A DNA stretch of 64,000 nucleotides from Archilochus colubris (taxonomy: Eukaryota; Chordata; Aves; Apodiformes; Trochilidae): NCBI GenBank assembly GCA_023079485.1, contig CM041083.1:104981054-105045053 (forward strand), in the 5' to 3' direction. Within the stretch, counting starts at the first letter, position 1; each line of letters begins with the position of its first letter. A program made the position numbers and the translations under genes. Below are positions 36,977 to 48,437 of this stretch, one piece after another. The notes under the pieces are model-generated. The model made no database searches and had not been told where the DNA came from. It saw nothing but the letters and a program-made list of their open reading frames with translations.

Positions 36977-39900
36977 CCAGCCGAGTTACTGCGAAGAAAG
37001 AAGATAAAACCCAGCAGAATTGCTGATGTTTTCTCCCTTTGTTTAGGATGAAAAAAAGAGGAAAGTAGGAGGAATTCACATTAAAATCGAGGAAGAACAT
37101 CCAAGGGTGGGGAAAAAATAATATGGCAAAGATGGGAGAAAATACACAACACAGTTGTCTGTGAATCCTGTTATATTGTTTTAAAAGCATGGCTGAAAAT
37201 CTGAACTTTGCCAATGTCATTGTCTTTTCAGGCATAAGGTTTCACACTTACTCTCCTTTTTGGAAAAAAAAAATTGTTTCTCTATGAATTATCATGGCCT
37301 ACATGGCAACTTTGACTTTTTATTTCACTACCAAATCTGTCAAAATTTCTATTTTTGGAAATATCTGTGACTATACCATATATTTTGCTAAAATTTGACA
37401 AAAATAAATCCCGATCAGCAGATTGAAAATGCCTCCACTAAGAGTTAATGTTTTGTGCTGATGATAGAATAATCTTCCAGAAAAGAGATTAGTACAGATA
37501 AAATATTTCACTGTGAAATAATACTAATTTGATTTTTCAGTTTAATTTGTTACTACTTGAGTTCCACATCCTTTGTTAGCATGATTTGTATGAATTTTGC
37601 CCATTCTGACATATAATTAATTGCTATTAATGCCTAATTTAAGATTGTGTACATTCTTCATAATTTTTAAAACAGCTACTTTAATTAATGAGAAATAAAT
37701 TATGAGGATTAGTTAAGGAAAAATTTTAATGAGTAAGAGCAACTTATTATTCAAATTTATCATTCTCAGGAGACTATCCCTTTGCGATCAGTGGAAATAC
37801 AAATGTCCATATTATTAATGGGATAAATTTGTGTATTTGAAACAAGTAAATTGGAATTAAATAGCTGTTAGGTGCTGGTGGTTAAACTGTTGGGTTTTTT
37901 TGACAATAAGTGGGCATGTTAATACTACAAGTTATGAGCACAGTGGATTACATTAATTTTTTTATTTCAGCAAACATGTTTTTCTCTCATCTTCTTGACA
38001 TTTCTAGCATCATTACACTTTCCACCTTGTCAAGAATTTAACTCACATCATATTACTGGAAGTGATTAAATTACTTAATTGTCTCCAATGATTTCAAATC
38101 ACACTAAAAGAGGAGTTGTATTGTGAAACACCACTGTAGAATGTAATGCTTTTGTCTAGATAAATTTGAGGAGCTCTTAGAAGCACCAAGCCAGGAGGCA
38201 TTGTCTGGTTGTGTGAAATCCAGCACAAATGTAATTTTTCAATGAATAATTGCCAGATGACATAAAGACACCATAACTTTACCACTTTTGGTAGATAGTC
38301 CTGTAGATAAACATCTTTATGCTACGTTTTGCTCTGTGGTAGAGCTATAATTTTATGCTGTACTGGTCTTTCTTCTGATGGTCATAAAATATGCTGATAG
38401 ATCTGTAATTAATAGAAGATAGCATGGCTACTGCATACTATTTCTTATGCCTTTCTTCTTACATGAGTTTTAATATCCTTTAAGAAAAGACTGATAGAAG
38501 TAGTACTAGTAGTAGCACACCAGTACATTGCCACAGGTATGCATTTTGATATTCCTGTTCCCTGGAGAAACACAATATTCAGTTGAAATTTAAAATCTAG
38601 TTTGGAGAACCATAATTGAATTTCAGTTCAGATGTATTAAATGTTCACATGCCCCAGATAATAAATATGTAGAAGCAGACTAGTTGCAACAGGAGTAATT
38701 GAAATAAAAACATTTCTCATTGGTGGCTATGACAAGCCAAATATTTACTTTTTTTATGTGAGAAAATATGATAACTAGAACTAGTTGAATATAAACAATT
38801 TTCTCATTATGCAGAGTTTTTGTTTGTCAAAGAAGATTTAGCAACTAAGCTGAAGGTGATACATTTTCATAATCAAGCTCTAACATTTACAATTAATTAA
38901 TCTTTCAAATGTCATTTATTTATTTGCACAGTGAAAGGTGTGTGGTGGGATGAGGAGAAAGGGAAAAAATGTGTATTTGTAGCTACAGTAGCTGCAGTAC
39001 TGGAGGAGGAAAGGTACAGGCTAAGTACAATTTCACATCTGATAATAGGAAAGAAGTGAAATGTCAAGACTGTAATATTTCTGCTGGGAAAAGCAGGGCA
39101 TCCTGGTGTCTTTTGAGCTTGTGGCTGCCAGGGGTCTTCTGCATTTGCAAGAGGCAGCTTGCTTTGCCATGCCTGGAGAAATCCAGCAGAGCCAGCTGAA
39201 TGTCCATATCTTGCCTCTGCATGAGGCAGCGCCTCTTGCTGAGATCCTGCAGAAATCCTGAATGTAGTAATTTCCCCTCTAAAGTAGGATGCTATAACAC
39301 TATGCCCCACCGAATACTTTCCCTCTTCAAGGGCTTCACAAACATGAATTAGCCTAGGGAACCTGGGAAAAGTGAAGTTTACTGTTTACTTCAGTATATT
39401 CTTTAGCAAACTATGCAATATGAGGGTTTGAAGTGAAGGGAAGGAAAGAAGGAAGCTGTATTTCAATTTTATAGTAACCTAGGGCATAATATAACTCAAA
39501 TTTAGATCAAGTAAGAAATGAATTTATTTTTTAACCTCTGATATTCAGAGTTGGCTGTATTTTGAAACAGAACAAGTGCAATTATTAAAATTTTACAAAA
39601 AATAATTATATTAATGAATAATTATAATAGAATTATAATTTCTTCTCTGACAACAAAAGCATTGCTACTATTGCGCTGAAATTTGTAGAGGTTCACGTAG
39701 TAATTTATACTAGGGATTTCAAATGGAGACTATTTTTTAATCAAGGTGTATGTGGGAATATGCACCTCTTCTGTAGTAAAAAAATAATACAGCATTAATG
39801 ATACAAATTAACTAAATAAAGCAAAGATACAGTACAATGAACATACTCATACTTGATGACACATTCATACATATGCTATTTTAGGGCTATAGTAGTTTAG

Positions 39901-40247
39901 CCTTGCAAATGTCCAAGGGAATTCTAATAATATACTATGAAAAAATTCTCTATTAGAAAAGAGACATTCAAGAGACAGGAAAGCAATCATCGATGCACTA
40001 AACATTCAATTTCTTGCAGATAGAAGGCCTTTTACATCCAAAATATAGGATTCCATTCCTCCTTCCTTTCTCTGGTTACAAAACACCTGACACCAGGTTT
40101 TTTCCATGCTATGCTAACGCAGCAGTCTTACCACAGCCTACAGCTACCCAACACAGCTGCTCTTTCACTACCACCCTCAGCAGAATGAGTGGAGAAAATA
40201 CAGTAAAAGCAAGAGAACTCATGGGCCAAGATAAAGACTTTTTAAAA

Positions 40248-40300
40248 GTGAGAGAGAGAGAAAAAACAACAAAAGAAAAAAAAAAAACCCACACACACAC
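40248..40300. repeat. Compound simple repeat (GA)n-A-rich-(CA)n
   Basis: Short GA tract, A-rich interval and CA tract in sequence. Confidence 0.85.
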
Positions 40301-41574
40301 TTGAAGCAAATAAAGTTGCTCACCAACTCCCACAGGCAGACAGAAACTCAGGCAGGGTTTGATCAGCCATCACCTTCAAACCCAGCTCTCCCTTGCTCTT
40401 CTTCCTGCTCTACCCCAGTTTTTGTTGCTGAATGTAATGTCATATGGTATAAAGTATTTGCTCTTCAGCAAAGCTGGGTCATCTGTCCCAACTGTGTCAC
40501 CTCCCAGTGTCTTGCCCACACCCACCCTACTCACTGTGTTGGATGCAGAGTGAGAAGAAGAGAAAGCCTTGATGCTATTCAAGCACTTTTCAGCACTAAG
40601 CAAGACATCAGTGTGTTATCAGCATTGTTTGATATCCATGTCCAGAACACAGCACCTTACTGACTGCTATGTTAAAAGTTAACTCCATCCCAGGCAGATT
40701 CAGCACAGGATAACAGCCCTCAGCTGATCTGTTTTGTAACAGATGTTCTGTGTCATGTAGATGTTATGTCACATTATGTGAACCATTTCATGGTTTTGAG
40801 GTTGCTTCCAGCATGACAAGCATGAAGACGGTGCTCAATAATTATCAGTAATAAGGTAACATTACGTGAATTGGTTTCCATAATGACATAAAAGGTCAAA
40901 GCTACCAGGAAATCTTGCGAATTGCAGAGATCTGGACACCAAAATAAAATTGCAAAACCTACAGTATCATCATCAGCTCCCTGAAAACAAGGAGCAATTC
41001 ACTGAAGTAGATAAATGAAAAAGAGTTCCAAAATTTCTTCCCTCTAGTAATTCAATACACAAAGAGCTTCACTGGATTCATTATACATAAAAGGACTCAT
41101 CTGAATGAGTCTTTAATGAGGGTCTAATTTAGTCTCCTTAATCAATTATAGTCTTAAGACTAAGAAATTCTAGGGCTTTCTTCATGCAAGTGTTCAAATG
41201 CTCTAGTAATTTTTTTACTTACTTAAAAAAGAATTCCAAGCATAAAGCTATACTGTTATAATTGTTTGCTCTGAATTTAGATCTCTCCACACTGCTTCAG
41301 CAGAACACAGACTGTAAAAACAGTTTCAGCAGGTTCTTCTGATCAGCCTGTTTGGTTTAGTGCAGAGGCATGCAGGAAAATCTCTGCAGGGATTCCATGT
41401 ATTCCTCTTGCTACTAAACTTTATTGGACGTAATTAATGATGATCACAAAAAGTAAGAGAATACAACTCATTCTTACTTACTGCAGAGGTTTATAAAGTT
41501 TCAGAAAGGAGCTTTTTATTTCTAACTGTCTCCAAAATGTTTTTGAAATGAAACAGACTAAAAAAGCATAAGCA

Positions 41575-41596
41575 ATTTATTTATTTATTTATTTTT
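41575..41596. repeat. (TTTA)n microsatellite
   Basis: About five tetranucleotide units. Confidence 0.85.
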
Positions 41597-41892
41597 AATA
41601 GTCTTCTTGTCCTGTGCAGATTTTTAACAAAATCTGTCATTAGTTGCACTGGTTAGAAGACTAAAGTTCTGAATTCCTTGCAGTGAGGAAAGCCAGCATT
41701 TTTTTGAGTAAATAGAAAATTAGAAAGTATTAGACACTCTTTTGGGTGTAAATCTTGCAGTTTATTAATTATAATTAGTTTAATTATTAATTTCTAATTC
41801 TTCCTTCACTAATAATTAGCATTTTTAGTTTACTCATATGTCTTAGTGGACTCTTCACTCACAAAAAATAGTCTATTTAAACCCAAATAGTA

Positions 41893-41913
41893 TATCAAAT
41901 AGTCTATTTGATA
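41893..41913. repeat. Short hairpin: 9-bp arms, 3-nt loop
   Basis: TATCAAATA and TATTTGATA separated by GTC. Part of it (AATAGTCTATTT) also occurs 30 bp upstream. Confidence 0.85.
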
Positions 41914-42860
41914 CATTCTGTTGAGAGAGTTTCTATGATTGTGTGCTAGTGCCTGGTTCGTGTCTGAAGGGATTTGAAGATTTTATTTTCCTAATTATTC
42001 TGTATGATTGCTTTGAAGACTCACTATTTTATTCTACGGTTCGATGATCTAAGCTTCATTTCTTTGTAAACTACCCATAAACACTGAAGCTGCTTAAGGA
42101 TTCTGTCCCACAAAATGCGGAAATAGAATTTCAAAATGGCTGATACTGAGTCCTTCTGTCAACACATCTGTCTTCCAGAAACCTCTTTGTCAAGCTACCA
42201 GTCCCAAATCGGCCACCCTCATAAAGGATAAAGCATCTCTGCTGAATGAGTTAGCAAAAATTTAGTTCCAAGGCTGTTATACATGTGTTTCCTCAGCAAT
42301 CATATTAATAATACCAGTAAGGATGCAGAGCACATTTGCTTTGGTTTGTTGTTGGTTTTCAATGTGGCATTTGTTTTTCCTTGTTACATGATTTTAGGCT
42401 CCCATTTTTAAAACTGGTTTGCTTTGAAAGCTGGAGAAAGCAGCTACAGCAATTGTCCTCTCACCATTTTATTAAGCTGATGAGTAACAAAACATCTGTG
42501 GTAACACATTGGAAGGAGTAGCCCAAGGCAGCAAAGTTTGTGTTCTCTCTGTTGCTTGAAGGTCATGCTGTGCTAGTTGTTCCAAAATAACCTACCCTTG
42601 CAGTTTCCCCTGCTGTGACAGTATTTCTAGCACAAATGCCTTACTGACTTTCTAGGATGATGATGTTGTGTAGCCACTGAGTCAAATGCTGCTAGGATGT
42701 CTATAATCAAGAATAGAGTTATAACATGGAGATACATACCTTTCTATTTTGACATTTGTCCCAGGAACTCTTCGGGGTTAGCTTTTTGTTTTCACTTAAT
42801 CAACATATCTCTACATAAAAAACCCAATAGATATTTGGTTGGTAGGATTTTGATGGGTGG

Positions 42861-42918
42861 GTTTTTTTTGTTGTTGTTGTTTTTGTTTTTTCTGTTTGTT
42901 TTGTTTGTTTGCTTGCTT
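42861..42918. repeat. T-rich (TTG)n/(TTTG)n simple repeat
   Basis: Low-complexity tract of TTG and TTTG units ending near GCTTGC. It creates false phenylalanine/cysteine-rich frames on the + strand. Confidence 0.85.
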
Positions 42919-43624
42919 TCTAGGGGGAGGTGTTTCACTATCATTATACTGTAGATTTACTTGTATAAAAGTAATTTTTTGGGTAACCTCTAAGCTCCAA
43001 AGTGCAGGTGGAGATCATAATCATACTAGTTATAAGAAGATATGTTCCACCCTGTTACCCAGCACCTCAGATTCTTATTAACCCAGACTAGGCAGCCTTC
43101 CAAGCATGAAAGAAATTGAGTCTCTAGCCTGACACATGCTCACTGACTGCCTTTCTCCTGAAGCAAAGGGTTTGTGTACACACACAAGTCTGATCCTGGC
43201 ATGCAAGATAGAAACAGCAAGGGTGCATAACCATTATGAAAACAGGAAAGTGCTCCTGAGGCCTTCAATTTACACATACCCGTAGCGTGCCAAATAGAGT
43301 CTATTCACAGGAGGGCATGTTGTGAGCAGGGCTAAATCTGTATCACTGTACTATCTTAAAAGGCATTGCTTATTTTTAGACACATAAAAATAAACACAAA
43401 GCTGGACCACCTTTTGATCATACATACGTGTGGGTTTGTTTTATGGATAGTCACAACTACTGAGTTTGATTGCATTAGTCACTCCAGTTAACAACAGAAA
43501 TTAAACCTCATCCTATTAATTTTCATCATCAGTTTTCTGCTACCAAAGGGTTCTGTGCCCAGAACAGATTTTCCTCTTCCTAAAAAGGTCTTCTTTCACC
43601 CAATATCTTGTTTATTTTTAACAG

Positions 43625-43946
43625 CTGAGGGAGGCTGGAAAATCTCTTAGAGGCAGACATGGAATGAAAATGCTTCTTCTTGCTCAAAATAATTCCTGTA
43701 TTCACAGATAAAACAACTATGACAGTGCTGAGCTGTGGAAAAGGACAACTTTTCTCAGCCAACCACCTGCTGGAATCAACTGTCCACTGCCACACTCTAT
43801 CTGCATCAACTCTGCTGAGTGGTTCTACACTGCAGACTCTGCTGGGACAACTTCATGCACAAGAGACTGTGCTGGTCTCTGCCACCCATCACTGTGCTGC
43901 CTCTCCCTTCTGTGTGGCACGAAACCTCAGATCTTCCATTCACATG
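43625..43946 (+). other. Candidate non-coding exon
   Basis: A strong acceptor (tract ending TTTTTAACAG, AG at 43623-43624) and a good donor (ATG followed by GTGAGC at 43947) bound 322 bases that are visibly richer in GC than the surroundings. The long frame here (136 codons, 43680-44090) is interrupted upstream by TGA at 43665-43667, and the opposite strand also has a 115-codon frame, so neither is credible as protein. Confidence 0.2.
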
Positions 43947-45892
43947 GTGAGCTCTGAAAACTCCTTGAAAAAGGTCAGAGGCTCTGTGTGGCACTGCTGG
44001 GAGCCCCAGGCAATTGGCAGCAAGGTGTCTCTCACAGGACATAGAGAAGGGACTGCCAGAGAGCTTGCTCCTGACTGTCCTGTAGTATAACATTACATTG
44101 GAAGGAAGGAGAAAGAAAGGGGTGAAAGAGGTAGGGGAGGTGCAGCCAGACATCCGATCACTGTCTGGAAGAAGAAAGTCAAGAAAACACTGATGTCACC
44201 CAAGCAGAGGGCAGAAGGATCTATAGTCTACACTGCACAAGCACTGTGTGGAGATAAGCCTGTTGGAAACATTCAAATCTTGCCTGAATGCAAATCACCG
44301 TTTAAAGCACATGAAGAGAGAATCAGTTGCAGTAAAGCCCATATTTATTTCAGCTCTGTGAGTCTGTGGGCTTCTTGGCATCAAAAGGGGATCAATAGAA
44401 GGCACTTAGGATCAATGTTTCCTTCAGAACAAGGAGACTTATGATTTTTCTGCCTATGTGAAGCTATTTCTGCCTTCTGGATAGTGTTTTCAATCTGAAG
44501 CACAGTTCCTGTTTGTCAATATCATCCTTCATTGCTCTGTGTGTGGAAAGGACTGGGTAAAGGGAAAGTACAGATTTCCTCCCAGAATTGTACAGAATGA
44601 AATTTCATGCTGGGTGCATCAGAATCTTCTCCACTTTTCATGGAGACTGCTGAAATAGCTTCTGCTCAGCCACAAAAGAGTGAAAAACACAGAAGGCAAA
44701 TGTTTCCTTGCACCCTAGGATGTGCTGACTCCACATGTGTGGAGATAGTCTGCTGATGTCTGTGAATCAGAATCTGTCCCCAACACTGTACACAAAGTAT
44801 TTTCCATTAACACTGTGGATACAAATAATTTTAAGTTTAAGTAAAATATTTTCAGTATGTGAACAGGAATTTCAATTCTATGGCCCACTTCATCTGTCTA
44901 CTAATGATACTAGAAATTTTTTGAAAAATGGTACAGATTTCTAAGTCAGTCTGCATAGCAGCAGCTTTGCTGAAAATTAACTGGATCAACGTGTCTATGA
45001 AGAATCAGGCCAGGGCTACTGAGCTTGAGTTTGCAGAGCTATGCTGACATGGCTACGATCAATCAGGACTTGAGCTGGTGCTCAAGTGCGCTGATGTGGA
45101 TCTGTCCAGTACTGTGGATAGTGCATAGACATTTCAGCAATACAAAGCAACAAATAAAGAAGCCTGTGGGTTCTCCTAGGAGCACATATACAATTTTTTT
45201 GCAATTTTATTACATTTTTATATATGACTGCAATGTGGTAATCAGGTACATATTCTATTAGAGCAGATTTTCTAATTCTGAAATTCCAGCTCATTTCAGC
45301 ACTGAGGGCTTTTGCTTTGAGTACTGAGGCCTGCCTACCATGCAATATTATTTTATTTTCCTGTATGTTTTTAAGAAGGATAGTCCTATATGAACATGTA
45401 ACGCTCACCTGCAAATAGAAAAGACTGCCCTTTCACAAACACTGCAATACCACAGTGATTGAACTTGACTTCAGATACATCAGAAAACTTTTTTTATTAT
45501 AATGGATCAAATAAAAGCAATCAGAAGCAGAAAAAATTATCTTCTGGTTCTTGATCAAACAGAATTCAGCCTCCACGTATGCATAATTCACTTGATCTCT
45601 CTTCAATCTTTCTTCAGCAAGAGGAGGTTATAGAAAAATTAACCTATTTGGGGAACCCAGCTATTGCTGACCATTAACATTTCCTGTTCTATATTGCATT
45701 AATTTTAGGAGCATTATAGTACTGTGAAATCTTTTTCCAAATTAAACTTGGTAAGACAGCTACTTGCCCTCTATCACCTCAGTAGCAGAAAGTGGAGGTC
45801 AGCACTGTCACAACAAAAGATTTTAGGGATTTATATCTTTCAGTTAAAAAGAAAACAATTTTCATAGTAAAATCATTTTCCAACTAGGGAAA

Positions 45893-45972
45893 CACTAGAA
45901 TAATTTAGGTTGGAAAAGACCCATAAAACCACCAAGTTAAACCATAAACTAACACTGCCAAGTTCATAAAAT
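45893..45972 (-). mobile_element. CR1 3'-end fragment, antisense
   Basis: About 80 bp. The phrases 'tagaataatttaggttgg', 'aaaagaccc' and 'aaccataaactaacactgcc' match the terminal 3' region of the CR1 subfamily that also lies at 31866-32700. Only the extreme 3' end is present, so the copy is severely 5'-truncated. Confidence 0.8.
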
Positions 45973-45980
45973 GTTTCTTG

Positions 45981-45998
45981 GTGTCACAAGCGTGACAC
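45981..45998. repeat. Perfect 7-bp hairpin next to CR1 fragment
   Basis: GTGTCAC, loop AAGC, GTGACAC. Too short and without a U tract to be called a terminator; recorded as structure only. Confidence 0.85.
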
Positions 45999-47742
45999 AG
46001 AAGCCAAATAAAAATTACAAAGCTCTTTCAGTTTTTATTAACTGTAAAGCATTCCAACTCAAAAAATGTTGTTTATTAAAATGTCATTAGATAATGGAAT
46101 ATGTTAAAACAGTTAAACTAAAAGGACATCTCTTTTCAAGGCAGCAAGATGAAAAAGTGCTCCATTGCATGGAAATTCTTCAGATCATATAGTGCATATA
46201 ATGCTAAAATAAATAATAACTTTTCAAATTAGGGTCTTAATTTAGAAGAAGTGTTTGTTCCACTTTGAATAACTTAAGAATTATTCCATCTTGTTAAAAG
46301 TCACTTAATGTAAGAACACATTTATTTATGTAATTGAGAATGTCATGACTTTTTCAGCTAGATTTAGTGCACAATAGTCCATAACAGTTCCCTCACCACT
46401 GCAGTCTTCTAGGTCAGTAATCGACAAACTGGTGTCAAGAACTGTAGATTAAGTAGAATAATTTTCCATCTCTCTTTTCCATGCAATGACAATCATGGTC
46501 TGTCATTTGTATGTACCAGGTACCCCTTTTACACCTGGCACCAACCACACACTGGTATTACAGCAACATTTGAACAGCCCTTCTTCAGTCCAGTGGAGGT
46601 CTCAAAGCATTCGCTTCTTTCATGGCTACACACAACACAGATATGAAGAGTTGCACATGTGTACACATGATCACATAAACATACTTGGACAAACCCTTTG
46701 TTAGGCTTGTCCCTAAAGCTGGAATCAGGACTTTGTAACAGGTTTTGTTCTTGTGGAATTGCAGAGAGGCATAAATGTTCATCTGTGAGACTTTCAGTCC
46801 AAGATACCAGACAGATGTACAATAAAACCTTTTTTTTTTTTCACTCAGCTTTCACACATAAAATTATCAAATCAAATTACATTGGGTAGGCTATCAGAAG
46901 GTGAGTCAAAATAGGCAAAGTGGTCCAGAAACAAAAAAATGTTCAAAACATTAGTTGTTGTTTTTTGTTGTGTTTTGTTTTTTCTTTTTTCAGTTATTTT
47001 TTTTCATTTAAGTGGGCCCTCTTCCTTCAGTGGGATAGCTAATGGTAGAATTATAGATTACAGCATCTATGGAACACAGAATACTATCTCCAATTAAAAC
47101 CATTCAGAGTGGAAGATATATAGCAGAGAAATCAGAGATGTGTTTTTAAATGTTAGAGTATTTTTCCATGTCATCTTATTTGACTTACCATTTCTCACAG
47201 AGACAGTACATTAAGCACTTTACAAGGCTCTTTAGGTTTAAAACAAACCTCTCCACATTATCACATTGCATGTCCCATCATGCAGTACAAAAAATTGGAA
47301 TAAATAGCATTAAGTAAATTGGTTACATAATAAAAGACCAAGCTAGATATTTGTGTAAAAATCTTTGATTTTCACTTCAGTGAAGGAAAGACCTTCCCAC
47401 TGGAAGAAATTTTGGAAAATAGCTGTTTGCACTACAGATGAAAAGACAGCTCACTCTCATAGACTCAGGAGGTGAAAAAGAAACCTTTGAGATCTTTATC
47501 CACAGTCTTAAATCAAGAAGCAAGGGAAAATTAGTGGGGGAAGAATGAGAAAGAACAGCTTGAAGACTGAGGGTCTGAATCTGCAATTTGTAGGAAATTG
47601 AAGTCATTGAAAAAATTCTTGGTGACTATCAATTTCTGTACAAGTAAAAATAAAAATTAAAAAAGAAAGTAAAAAACAAAACCATGCAAATAAAAACACA
47701 CACACACAAAAAAATCCTAAACCAATAAAAAATCCTACTCAC

Positions 47743-47920
47743 TTTCCAACGGCTATGAATCCTGCTTAAATTTTTCCCAATAGTCAGACCTCCCTTTGGT
47801 GCAATGGAGATGTCATATTCCCATTTAATAGAGAAGAAATTTTTATACAGCCTCTTTGCAAGATACTGAAGCTCATCAAGAAGATCTGGTGGTGTCATAC
47901 TCCTGCTAGATTTTATGATC
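47743..47920 (-). other. Candidate coding exon, unrecognised
   Basis: On the minus strand 178 bases are open from an acceptor-like AAAAG (preceded by a CTTCCTTTCTTTCTTGG tract about 14 nt upstream) to a near-consensus donor (GGAAA followed by GTGAGTAGG). The predicted peptide is well mixed in composition, for example PPDLLDELQYLAKRLYKNFF then SRIHSRWK at the donor, and does not look like low-complexity AT noise. An alternative start uses CAG at 47904-47903. The intron phase matches the segment at 48390-48437. I recognise no family. It could be an exon of a host gene on the minus strand or an open frame by chance. Confidence 0.3.
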
Positions 47921-48389
47921 CTTTTCATGGTTTACCAAGAAAGAAAGGAAGTGTCAGCTAAAGACAGTAACTTGTACAGTACCAGCAGGAAGAAAAGCTA
48001 GCTCAAGATTTTTGAAGTCATTTGAATGCATAAAAAACTTTGGTGCAGTGGGAGGAGAGGACTGCTTTTCCTAGGATAGCAAAAGAGAGTAATGTATTAG
48101 TCTTAAATTGAGACATTGTTTGATGTTGACTGTAAGAACAGAAATAATTGTGTAGCACTGTATGCAGGACATTGGTCAGTGAAGTGATTCTTCTAACTTT
48201 GTTAAGCAGGATTGTTTACAATTAATTTATTCTGAAGAATTCATTTAGTCAGATGCTTACTCTCTCATTTTTAAACACTGCACAATTACTTAGTGTGTAC
48301 AATGGTATATTGTCCTCTGTGAGGAAAAAAGATTAGAGAAAAAAAGATAACATACAGTAAAAGCACAGTATTGTAAAAATAATGTGTAC

Positions 48390-48437
48390 CCATAAGAGCC
48401 CTGGGATTTACTGGTTCTCTGTGTTGCAGTTCTTGTA
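48390..48437 (-). other. Candidate 48-nt exon upstream of 47743-47920
   Basis: On the minus strand a strong acceptor (TGTATTTTCATTTTACAG) precedes 48 bases open in two frames, followed by a weak donor (GGGTACAC). One open frame joins in phase to 47743-47920 across a 469-nt interval. The weak donor keeps confidence low. Confidence 0.2.

Larger units (their letters stand above)
32701..45892. other. 13-kb unique AT-rich stretch with a few exon-like segments
   Basis: No CR1 or LTR recognised. It contains simple repeats (listed separately), a 25-bp tandem duplication, a 16-bp palindrome and AT-rich patches (33736-33800). Two + strand segments have exon-like signals: 34089 to about 34950 and 43625-43946. 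A further acceptor (18-T run then CCAG, AG at 36979-36980) precedes a 22-codon frame ending in TGA. None matches a gene I know. Confidence 0.4.

Noticed and set aside
36959..37060. Ideal-looking acceptor (18 T then CCAG) with a 22-codon frame
   Set aside because: The frame ends quickly in TGA, no polyA signal lies at a suitable distance, and T runs of this length recur in the window without exons.
41866..41913. Repeated AATAGTCTATTT units as a possible CRISPR-like or regulatory array
   Set aside because: Only two units, AT-rich, no regular spacing; a simple local duplication with hairpin symmetry.
43806..44153. 115-codon minus-strand frame overlapping a 136-codon + frame
   Set aside because: Both strands are open at once in a locally GC-richer segment, which indicates composition; neither has a domain.
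45409..45456. Minus-strand exon-like segment ending at a good donor (TTTGCAG followed by GTGAGC)
   Set aside because: The peptide looks plausible (FNHCGIAVFVKGQSFLFA), but the acceptor is poor for the longer form and the phase does not match the candidate exon at 47743-47920.
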